A DNA stretch of 64,000 nucleotides, from positions 620,001-684,000 of the forward strand of contig CP060237.1 in the NCBI GenBank assembly GCA_023898745.1. Direction: 5' to 3'. Each line of letters opens with the position of its first letter. Within the stretch, counting starts at the first letter, position 1. The position numbers and the translations under genes are program-made. Below are positions 56,436-64,000 of the stretch, one piece after another. The notes below the pieces were generated by a model that saw only the letters and a list, made by a program, of their open reading frames with translations, was not told the origin of the DNA and did no database searches. Origin of the DNA: Alphaproteobacteria bacterium. Its GTDB lineage: Bacteria; Pseudomonadota; Alphaproteobacteria; G02398745; G023898745.

Positions 56436-56684
56436 ATGGCAACCAAAAAAGCAGGTGGTAGTACCAAAAACAATAGAGATTCTGAGTCTAAGCGCTTAGG
56501 TGTGAAAAAATACGGTGGGCAAGTTGTTATTTCAGGTAATATCATTGTTCGTCAACGTGGAACAAAATTTCATCCAGGAAAAAATGTGGGTATGGGTAAA
56601 GATCATACATTATTTGCTATGTCTGAAGGTACAGTAAGCTTCTCTACAGGGTATAAAAATAGAACGTTTGTTAACGTTATCTAA
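56436..56684 (+). CDS. rpmA: 50S ribosomal protein L27
   Basis: 82 residues. [28 protein letters not shown] and [24 protein letters not shown] are the standard L27 sequences; the N-terminus reaches the peptidyl transferase centre. GGGAGATAAG gives the SD. Confidence 0.98.
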   Translation: MATKKAGGSTKNNRDSESKRLGVKKYGGQVVISGNIIVRQRGTKFHPGKNVGMGKDHTLFAMSEGTVSFSTGYKNRTFVNVI

Positions 56685-56706
56685 TTTCTTAGCGTGAGGT
56701 CTCATC

Positions 56707-57087
56707 ATGGCTTATTCTGAAAAAATCATTGATCATTTTGAAAATCCGCGTAATGTAGGCACTTTAGATGCCTCCAAGAAAAATGTTGGAACAGGTATTG
56801 TGGGTGCGCCTGCATGTGGCGATGTGGTAAAAGTGCAGATTCAAGTTGGTGATGATGGTCGGGTTGAGGATGTAAAATTTAAGGCCTTTGGATGTGGTTC
56901 TGCAATCGCTTCATCTTCAGTAGTGACAGAATGGATTAAAAACAAAACGCTAGATGAGATTTCTGAAATTAAAAATACGGATATTGTAGAGCATTTAGCT
57001 TTGCCTCCGGTTAAGATACATTGTTCTGTTTTGGCGGAAGACGTTATTAAAGCAGCAATTGCAGATTATAAAGAAAAGAATAAGTAG
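56707..57087 (+). CDS. iscU: Iron-sulfur cluster scaffold IscU
   Basis: 126 residues, normal length. The three cluster-binding cysteines are C37 (APACGDV, with the adjacent D39), C63 (FGCGSA) and C106 (HCSV). The HscA-binding LPPVK motif is at residues 99-103. IscU receives sulfur from IscS and hands clusters on. The gene stands apart from iscS, hscA and fdx, squeezed between rpmA and obg, which are usual neighbours of each other. Confidence 0.96.
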   Translation: MAYSEKIIDHFENPRNVGTLDASKKNVGTGIVGAPACGDVVKVQIQVGDDGRVEDVKFKAFGCGSAIASSSVVTEWIKNKTLDEISEIKNTDIVEHLALPPVKIHCSVLAEDVIKAAIADYKEKNK

Positions 57088-57092
57088 TGCGT

Positions 57093-57179
57093 CGTCATGG
57101 CGAGCGCGCTGCAGCTCTAGCGAAGGTGGGTGTGGCCATCCATATGGATCACCACGTCACTCCGTTCCTCGTGATGGCG
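57093..57179. repeat. Palindromic repeat family 1, copy 13
   Basis: CGTCATGGCGAGCGCGC to GTTCCTCGTGATGGCGG with core GGCCATCCATATGGATCACCACG. Lies between iscU and obg. Confidence 0.85.
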
Positions 57180-57196
57180 GTGCGCACTAGTGGTGA

Positions 57197-58186
<990 letters not shown>

Positions 58187-58310
58187 AAGTATTTTGCGAT
58201 ATAAATGGATATGCTATAAAAGAAGATATAGACAGCGCAGTAACAAAGTGATAGCGTAAATTTAAAGACAGCGTTTTACGTAAAAAAGGAATTTACTTAT
58301 ATTTTTTTCA

Positions 58311-59045
58311 ATGTTAACGTTGTGCGCTGACGATGTGCGGTGCGGCAAAACAACTATAGCGGGGGTAACACTTGCGATTACTGTGGTTGCGCTATCATTA
58401 TATGTGCCGCAATATTTAGATACTCGTGAGAAAGTTTGTGTGTCAGATTTAATCGGCCATCCAATGCCAGAATGCGTTTCTAAATTTAGATATAGAACAA
58501 CTGGTGTTTATGCGCCAAAAAACCCTTCTGTTTTTGCTGAGCCTATTGGCCAAATTCCAGGAATTAAAGCTGTTCTTTCAAAAATGATAGATGAGCCAGA
58601 ATTGATGGCAGAGCTGTTAAAATCTCCACAAGACACTTTAATATCACTTTATTTGACTGGAGATTTGCGTCGTTTCACAAATAAAAAGCAGTATAAGAAA
58701 ATAGAAGGATGGGTTAAAAAAGTATGCTTTCTGTTTGAAACCCCTCCTCAAAATTTAGAGCGCAAACTTATAGAAATAGAGGGTAGAAATTTACCAGAAG
58801 CTGAAGACTGTGTGTCCGCTGCGGCTGACAAGCATTTAGATATTGTATCTTTACATCCTTTTGAAAATGGAAATGGTAAGTATGCTCGTAAAAAAATGAG
58901 AGAAGTTATAGAAGCTCAATGCAATCAGAGCGTAGAGCGTTTGCATTATGAGGCATATCGCAGATCAGTGAAAAAATTTTTAGAAAAAGGTGACCGAAGG
59001 CATTTTCAAGATTATATTAAACGTCACACAAGAAAAAGTAATTGA
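58311..59045 (+). CDS. Membrane-anchored Fic-domain protein (predicted AMPylase)
   Basis: 244 residues. The Fic signature is HPFENGNGKYAR at residues 182-193: catalytic H182, acidic E185, and the phosphate-binding loop GNGK with Lys where Arg is more usual. A hydrophobic segment near residues 15-33 (TIAGVTLAITVVALSLYVP) could anchor it. FAEPIGQIPGIKAVLSKMIDEPELMAELLK upstream is helical. Fic enzymes transfer AMP (or other phosphate groups) to proteins and include effectors and toxins. I see no clear inhibitory (S/T)xxxE(G/N) helix motif, but have not searched thoroughly. In-frame codons LLIFFS precede the ATG; the start could lie upstream at a non-standard codon. Confidence 0.78.
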   Translation: MLTLCADDVRCGKTTIAGVTLAITVVALSLYVPQYLDTREKVCVSDLIGHPMPECVSKFRYRTTGVYAPKNPSVFAEPIGQIPGIKAVLSKMIDEPELMAELLKSPQDTLISLYLTGDLRRFTNKKQYKKIEGWVKKVCFLFETPPQNLERKLIEIEGRNLPEAEDCVSAAADKHLDIVSLHPFENGNGKYARKKMREVIEAQCNQSVERLHYEAYRRSVKKFLEKGDRRHFQDYIKRHTRKSN

Positions 59046-59279
59046 GCATATTGCGTTAAACGTATTTGGTTGACTCATAGTCCGCTCAACGTTGGGTAAA
59101 ATAATTTTTGTAGGATCATTAAAAATCTTCAGGTTTTTCATCACCAACAACGGAGATAATAATAGTATTCGGTTGACGTTTGCGCAAAGCTTGTTTCGGG
59201 CAAATGAAAAGATTGAGAGGGAAGAGATAAGATTATTTATCTGGTTATATGCTTTTGTATACATAAAAAACAATATTTT

Positions 59280-60581
59280 TTAGTTCAGTCGTTCTAAAAA
59301 CTCCTCAACCTGACTGATTAAAACTCCTGACTCTTTTTCTAAAGATTCGCCCCACATATAAAGTCGCAGAGCATTTTCTGTGCCAGATTTTCTGATGAGG
59401 TATGGATTCTTTATGTCTGCATTTTGAGTAACGTACGTGTTGATGTCAGTATTACTAAATGATTTTTCAATGAGAATTTTCTTCTCGAAGGTATTCATCA
59501 AAGGAAATAAGGTATTGAGATCGCTTGCGCGTTTTTTTGTCTTTATGAGATAAGATAAAATTTGTAGAGCGCTAATCATTCCATCTGAAGAGGAGAGGTG
59601 ATCGAGCAAGATAAAATGTCCTGAAGGTTCGCCACCTACTTTGCAACCTTTTTCACGCATTAAAGCTAGAACTTCTCTATCTCCGACATTGCTAATAAAT
59701 GCTTCAATATTGTTCCGTGAGCAATATGTTAAAAAGCCAGGATTGGTTACATTTGTTACAACACACTTATCGGCGTTTTTATATTCTAATAGCGCGGCAA
59801 ATATATGCTCTCCGCTGACAAGCTGTCCCGTTTCATCCACGACAGCCAGACGATCCGCATCTCCATCCAATGCGATGCCTAGATCTGCGCTATGATGCAA
59901 AACAGCTTCGGACAATTTGCTTAAATGTGTTGCGCCACATTGAGCATTGATATTAAAGCCGTCAGGTTCATTGCAAATAGTGATAACATTTGCGCCAAGC
60001 TCCTTGAGGATGCGAGGAGCAAATTTGTATCCTGCGCCATTAGCGGTGTCAAGAACGATCTTCATATCTTTAAAATTTATCTCAGAATCCAATGTGCGCT
60101 TAACAAACTCAATATATCGACCTGAACAATCTTCGAGTCGCGTTGCTTTACCAATTTTATCACTTAGCAAAAATTGATTGTTTGCAAACAGCGCTTCTAT
60201 ATTGTCTTGCGCTTCATCAGTTAATTTTTCGCCTCGGTAGTCAAAGATTTTGATTCCATTGTCATGGTATGCATTATGTGATGCTGTGAGCATGATACCA
60301 AAATCAGCTTTTAATGCAGGTGTAAGCATAGAAACGGCAGGTGAAGGGACTGGGCCTAAAAATACAATATCGACATCATGCGCAAGCAGTCCGGATACAA
60401 GGGCGGATTCGAGCATATAGCCAGATACACGCGTATCCTTTCCAATAATGCATTTTAATTTTTCACCTTTGGAAAAATGTGTTGCAATAGATGAGGCGAT
60501 TTTTACAAGACTGTTAGGCTCTATCGGAAAATGGTTTACTAATCCTCTAATTCCGTCTGTGCCGAATAATTTTTTCTTCAT
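59280..60581 (-). CDS. glmM: Phosphoglucosamine mutase
   Basis: 433 residues. FGTDGIRGLVNHFPIEP at the N-terminus, the phosphoserine motif LTASHNAYHDNGIKIF (about 96-111), the metal site ALDGDADRLAVVDE (about 233-246), VGGEPSGHF and the C-terminal IRKSGTENALRLY motif are all present. It makes glucosamine 1-phosphate, the substrate of GlmU. The ATG overlaps the ftsH stop (ATGA). SHNPYYDNG-type loop is changed to SHNAYHDNG, a mild variation. Confidence 0.97.
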   Translation of the reverse strand: MKKKLFGTDGIRGLVNHFPIEPNSLVKIASSIATHFSKGEKLKCIIGKDTRVSGYMLESALVSGLLAHDVDIVFLGPVPSPAVSMLTPALKADFGIMLTASHNAYHDNGIKIFDYRGEKLTDEAQDNIEALFANNQFLLSDKIGKATRLEDCSGRYIEFVKRTLDSEINFKDMKIVLDTANGAGYKFAPRILKELGANVITICNEPDGFNINAQCGATHLSKLSEAVLHHSADLGIALDGDADRLAVVDETGQLVSGEHIFAALLEYKNADKCVVTNVTNPGFLTYCSRNNIEAFISNVGDREVLALMREKGCKVGGEPSGHFILLDHLSSSDGMISALQILSYLIKTKKRASDLNTLFPLMNTFEKKILIEKSFSNTDINTYVTQNADIKNPYLIRKSGTENALRLYMWGESLEKESGVLISQVEEFLERLN

Positions 60582-62419
60582 GAAGGTTTATGAGACTCCT
60601 TGGTTGGAAAAACTCCTTTTTCAAACAAAAGTGTTACTTCATCCAAGTCTAAGGTCTCAAATTCAAGTAAAGCTTTAGCAAGATTTTCCAGTTCCTTTTT
60701 ATATTTTTTAATTGTGCTAACAGCTTTCTTATAGGAATCTTTTAGGATATTTTCAATACGTTTATCATTTCGTTCCATAACACTTTCGGAAAATGCATTT
60801 TGAGGTCCGTAGTGATGATCTGAGTCTTCAATATAATTTCTGAATACAGCAGTTTCTTGATCATCGCTCAAAGCCCATTCTGTCACCATTTTTTTAGCAA
60901 TATTCGTTGCTTGCATAATGTCATTAGATGCTCCAGATGTAACGCGGTCAGCACCAAAGAACATTTCTTCCGCAATTCTTCCGCCCATAGCAACAATAAT
61001 ATTAGCTAATGCTTTTTGTTTGGAAATTAGCACTTCATCTTTTTCAGGTAATTGCACAACCATCCCCAATGCTTGACCTCTTGGTATAATTGTAACCTTA
61101 TGAATAGGATGTGCGCCTTTTGTGAAATACGCCAAGACAGCATGTCCCGCTTCATGATATGCGACTGTCTCACGGTCCTCTATTGAAAGGGCGCGACCTT
61201 GTTTTTCTGCACCCATGATAATTTTGTCTTTAGCATACTCAAAATCCTTCATAGTAATTGTTTTTTGATTTTTTTGGGCAGCATAAAGGGCGGCTTCGTT
61301 TGCAAGGCTTTCTAGGTCGGCACCTGAAAATCCAGGCGTTCCTCTTGCGATAACCTCAAGTTTTACATCTGTTGCAAGGGGCATATTGCGTGTATGCACT
61401 TCCAAAATTTTTGTTCTGCCAAAAATATCTGGAGGCGTAACAGGAACATGACGATCAAATCGCCCTGGTCGCAGTAGAGCGCTGTCAAGAACATCCACGC
61501 GGTTTGTTGCTGCAATGATAATAATACCTTTATTACTTTCAAATCCATCCATTTCAACCAGAAGTTGGTTAAGAGTTTGTTCTCTTTCTTCGTGACCACC
61601 ACTAACCATACCCATATTTCTTTTGCGTCCAATGGCATCTAGTTCATCAATAAAAATTATACACGGTGTATGCTTTTTTGCTTGGTCGAATAGATCTCTT
61701 ACACGTGCGGCACCCACACCTACAACCATTTCAACAAAGTCCGAGCCGGAGATCGTATAAAATCTTACACCAGCTTCTCCAGCAATTGCGCGTGCAAGTA
61801 AGGTTTTTCCGTTTCCTGGGGGTCCGTATAGCAAAACGCCTTTTGGTATTTTGCCGCCGAGTTTTTCAAATTTCTTAGGATTTTTTAAAAACTCTACAAC
61901 AGTTTGTAATTCGCTTTTTGCTTCATCGATGCCTGCAACATCTTTAAAACGGGCGTTGATGGATTTTTCACTTTGAATTTTAGCTCTTGACTTACCAAGG
62001 CCCATAGCGCGACTACCTGTGACGCTTAAACTTCTTCCAAGTATATATAGTAGCCCAAGAATCATGAGTAGTGTGATAAATGGCATGAATATAGGTAGTT
62101 TTGACGTAAAGTCCGCATCCACAGGAAGGAGTTTCACTTCAATATTTTTATTATCTAGTTTTTCAAGTAATTTTTCAGGGTAGGGAATAAAGGCCTTATA
62201 ATAAACACCTTTTTTATCAAGTGCTGTTGTGTATTTCCCCTTTATAGAGACTTGTCGAATATCTTCCGTTTTGATTTTTTGAACCAGCTCGGAATAATTT
62301 AATTCTTGCGCCGGTCTTTCAAGTTCGCCTGAAAAAATTTGAAAAAATAAGATCGTACCCAAGAAGAGTGTGAGCCAGAAAATTGCTGATTTTTTTCTAA
62401 AACGCTTAAGCTTTTTCAA
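60578..62419 (-). CDS. ftsH: ATP-dependent zinc metalloprotease FtsH
   Basis: 613 residues. Two membrane helices (about 12-29 and 108-130) flank a periplasmic domain. The AAA domain has Walker [20 protein letters not shown] (about 198-216), Walker [16 protein letters not shown] and the second region of homology [19 protein letters not shown]. The zinc protease motif is HEAGH ([14 protein letters not shown], about 426). It degrades membrane and some cytosolic proteins, possibly including ssrA-tagged ones. ATG 62419. Ends just before and overlaps glmM. Confidence 0.98.
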   Translation of the reverse strand: MKKLKRFRKKSAIFWLTLFLGTILFFQIFSGELERPAQELNYSELVQKIKTEDIRQVSIKGKYTTALDKKGVYYKAFIPYPEKLLEKLDNKNIEVKLLPVDADFTSKLPIFMPFITLLMILGLLYILGRSLSVTGSRAMGLGKSRAKIQSEKSINARFKDVAGIDEAKSELQTVVEFLKNPKKFEKLGGKIPKGVLLYGPPGNGKTLLARAIAGEAGVRFYTISGSDFVEMVVGVGAARVRDLFDQAKKHTPCIIFIDELDAIGRKRNMGMVSGGHEEREQTLNQLLVEMDGFESNKGIIIIAATNRVDVLDSALLRPGRFDRHVPVTPPDIFGRTKILEVHTRNMPLATDVKLEVIARGTPGFSGADLESLANEAALYAAQKNQKTITMKDFEYAKDKIIMGAEKQGRALSIEDRETVAYHEAGHAVLAYFTKGAHPIHKVTIIPRGQALGMVVQLPEKDEVLISKQKALANIIVAMGGRIAEEMFFGADRVTSGASNDIMQATNIAKKMVTEWALSDDQETAVFRNYIEDSDHHYGPQNAFSESVMERNDKRIENILKDSYKKAVSTIKKYKKELENLAKALLEFETLDLDEVTLLFEKGVFPTKESHKPS

Positions 62420-62498
62420 TGCACTAAAAAACTAGATTATATATGGATATGTTACTGCAATTAGAATTTAAAAGGAAGTATCATAATTTGAGTGGAAA

Positions 62499-62608
62499 TG
62501 GCCCGCCTTCGCCCGTTAGGCTTCGGCGAGACACCCGCTTCACATGCTTCAACTCGAAAAATCTCGTTGAAGCTAAATTTTGCCTCTGGCAAAATTAGCG
62601 AAAAAGGA
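62499..62608 (-). repeat. tRNA-3'-linked hairpin element, copy 2
   Basis: Follows the CCA of tRNA-Val on the minus strand. Hairpin A is GCTAATTTTGCC/GGCAAAATTTAGC (62599..62572). Hairpin B uses GCTTCAAC/GTTGAAGC (62573..62566 with 62553..62546), and the GC-rich part contains CTCGCCGAAGCC and AAGGCGGGCC. Same layout as 2297..2399. Confidence 0.75.
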
Positions 62609-62683
62609 TGGTAGGCGGTGAGGGATTTGAACCCCCGACCCTTTCGGTGTAAACGAAACGCTCTACCGCTGAGCTAACCGCCT
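62609..62683 (-). tRNA. tRNA-Val (UAC anticodon)
   Basis: Cloverleaf on the minus strand. The acceptor stem is AGGCGGT/ACCGCCT with discriminator A and encoded CCA (62611..62609). The D arm is GCTC/GAGC, the anticodon stem TTTCG/CGAAA with loop TTTACAC (anticodon TAC), and the T arm GGGGG-TTCAAAT-CCCTC. Its CCA is followed directly by the hairpin element at 62499..62608, as for the tRNA at 2222..2296. Confidence 0.94.
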
Positions 62684-62789
62684 CTCACTATGGAGTGTAG
62701 AATATTTTGAGTTGCATTACAATATAGAATGAAATTTATTTGAATCGCTGATATAATGAAATCAGAGGATTATCTTTCTTTTAAAGCTC

Positions 62790-64000
62790 GTGGCGAAAAT
62801 TGTTACTTCTAAGACAGAGTTTATAGAAACTGTTTTTGATGCATCAGGCGCAGTCGTTGAGACGGATATCATCATTGCATTTGATACTCCAACGGCATTT
62901 CATACAGACACAACAACAGCCAATACAAAGATGACAAAGGATGCGCTGCAAGCGGTTGAAAGATTAACATTTGGTGATGGAAGCGCAGCTATTGTGCTTG
63001 ATAATAATGCTTTTTCAGGTGATGGATTTGAGTTTACAAATTTAACAGAGCTTATATTTAATGCCAACGTTACAACGCAACAAGCTGTTTTTGGTGTGAA
63101 CAATGCGACGTCTGGTGCAAAATTTCCTAAGTTAAAACAGCTTCTATTTAATGAAGGGTGTGTGATTGATGGATCTGAATTATTTGGTGCATTTTCAAGC
63201 GGTGGAAATGCTGCGGCAGCTGAGTTAAATGCCCTAGAGTCTATTGCATTTGGGCAAGGTGTTGAAATTAAGGGTGATAACTTATTTGGGATTGAAAAAA
63301 GTGGCGGGAGTGGAACAGTTACAGCGCCAGATTTTCAAAAGCTTACCAGTTTAATTCTTCGCTCTGCTGTGAAAATCTCGGGAAATCAGTTTTTTGGTTC
63401 AAATGATGTGAGTTTGACGCATGCGAAATTCAGACTATTAGAGCAAGCGACGTTTTTACAAGGCGTTGTCATTTCTGGTGATAATGCGTTTCGTTATGCT
63501 GATTTCTCCAACCTTTCTGTATTAGCATTTCAATCAAATATAGATATTTCTGGCGTTAATGCCTTTAATCCAATAACAACACCTGGAGCAGCGGGTGTGT
63601 GTATAGAAACGCCTGGCATAAAGTTTGTCAATACAACGTTTGGTGCTTCCGCTGGAACAGCGGCGCTTGAAAATTTAAGAAATGCTCGTGCGACTGAAAT
63701 AGGACAAATATTAGATCTTGGCGATGGAACAACATTTAGATTTACATCTAATACCTCTTATGGAAATTGTTCATTAGCAAATTTTCCAGCCGGCCCTTCA
63801 TCTACAGGGATAGTGACGTCTAAAGAACAGTTTATAGAAACTGTTTTTGATGTGTCTGGGAAATTGATGAAAACAGACATCACGTTTGCATTTGATGTGC
63901 CAACCGATTTTTATGAAGATCCTGTTATTATCAATGGAAAAACAGTTGCAGATGTGTTAAAAAGTATAAAAAAATTAACACTGGGTGATGGTTCTGCAGC
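62790..64000 (+). CDS. Giant BspA-like leucine-rich repeat protein (partial, runs off the window)
   Basis: Open frame from a GTG at 62790 to the window edge: 403 codons with no stop. After three residues it enters a module that starts IVTSKTEFIETVFDASG and contains BspA-type LRR units of the form L-x2-[L/I]-x-F-x3-V-x-I-x-G-x-N-x-F, such as LESIAFGQGVEIKGDNLFG and LEQATFLQGVVISGDNAF. A second module starts at 63810 (IVTSKEQFIETVFDVSG). The first bases of the two modules are 1011 bp apart, so the period is 337 codons. No signal peptide is seen. The GTG is tentative: the frame is open back to 62760, but no good SD stands before any start. BspA-like proteins are often surface or adhesion proteins; that is inference. 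Confidence 0.75.
   Translation, partial: MAKIVTSKTEFIETVFDASGAVVETDIIIAFDTPTAFHTDTTTANTKMTKDALQAVERLTFGDGSAAIVLDNNAFSGDGFEFTNLTELIFNANVTTQQAVFGVNNATSGAKFPKLKQLLFNEGCVIDGSELFGAFSSGGNAAAAELNALESIAFGQGVEIKGDNLFGIEKSGGSGTVTAPDFQKLTSLILRSAVKISGNQFFGSNDVSLTHAKFRLLEQATFLQGVVISGDNAFRYADFSNLSVLAFQSNIDISGVNAFNPITTPGAAGVCIETPGIKFVNTTFGASAGTAALENLRNARATEIGQILDLGDGTTFRFTSNTSYGNCSLANFPAGPSSTGIVTSKEQFIETVFDVSGKLMKTDITFAFDVPTDFYEDPVIINGKTVADVLKSIKKLTLGDGSA
62799..64000 (+). repeat. Tandem 1011-bp coding repeat (two modules, second incomplete)
   Basis: Module 1 spans 62799-63809; module 2 starts at 63810 and is cut at 64000. First bases of the modules are near-identical in protein (FIETVFD, TDI, AFD-PT-F, LT-GDGSA). 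Confidence 0.8.

Overview
The window looks like part of the chromosome of a low-GC, obligately intracellular alphaproteobacterium, probably of the Holosporales/Rickettsiales type. An ATP/ADP translocase of the organelle/parasite family (4316..5806) points to life inside a host cell. A circularly permuted, two-piece tmRNA gene (about 13680..14012) with an alphaproteobacterial SspB gene behind it points to Alphaproteobacteria. The placement is inferred from gene content, not from a phylogeny.

Layout. 1-2300: an ABC exporter fragment, three small unknown genes and a CAU-anticodon tRNA. 2400-9540: gpsA, dnaQ, tlc, a LolC/E-type permease, ygfZ, a DUF721/DciA-like gene and an unknown gene. 9580-16440: murJ, glmU, an unknown gene, sspB, ssrA and gyrB. 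16440-20770: an accessory patch with an unknown secreted-type gene, a sodium:solute symporter, a gene split by an in-frame stop, and an orphan DppB-type permease. 20970-28430: YraN, a reduced division cluster (rsmH-ftsL-ftsI), cutA, a pepP-type peptidase, greA and rsmE. 28600-40820: secE-nusG-rplK-rplA-rplJ-rplL-rpoB-rpoC-tmk-HIT, ordinary and intact. 40850-46100: regulators (MerR/TipAS-like and a fused XRE-receiver protein) and unknown LRR/membrane genes. 46280-56010: ftsW, two large unknown membrane proteins, thrS, small duplicated loci, a thioredoxin-like protein and a CrtI/RetSat-like oxidoreductase. 56120-62420: rplU, rpmA, iscU, obg, a membrane Fic protein, glmM and ftsH. 62500-64000: tRNA-Val and the start of a very large BspA-like repeat protein that runs off the window.

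The most distinctive feature is a set of dispersed palindromic repeats. One family of 65-95 bp (arms near CGTCATGGCGAG and CTCGTGATGACG) occurs at least 13 times. It lies between genes and also in frame inside or at the ends of protein genes: ygfZ, rsmE, the rsmH C-terminus and the tail of an unknown gene. It resembles Rickettsia palindromic elements in behaviour. A second family (CCTGAG..GAAGGATCTTC type) also enters ygfZ. A third, about 105 bp, follows the CCA of both tRNA genes, and its hairpin arms differ between the two copies by compensating changes.

The most coherent possible system is ssrA next to sspB, which would co-express the tmRNA that tags stalled proteins and the ClpXP adaptor that delivers them. 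The predicted tag is unusually long, about 31 residues if translation resumes where expected from spacing. The other item of high interest is the BspA-like gene at the right edge, built from modules of 337 codons.
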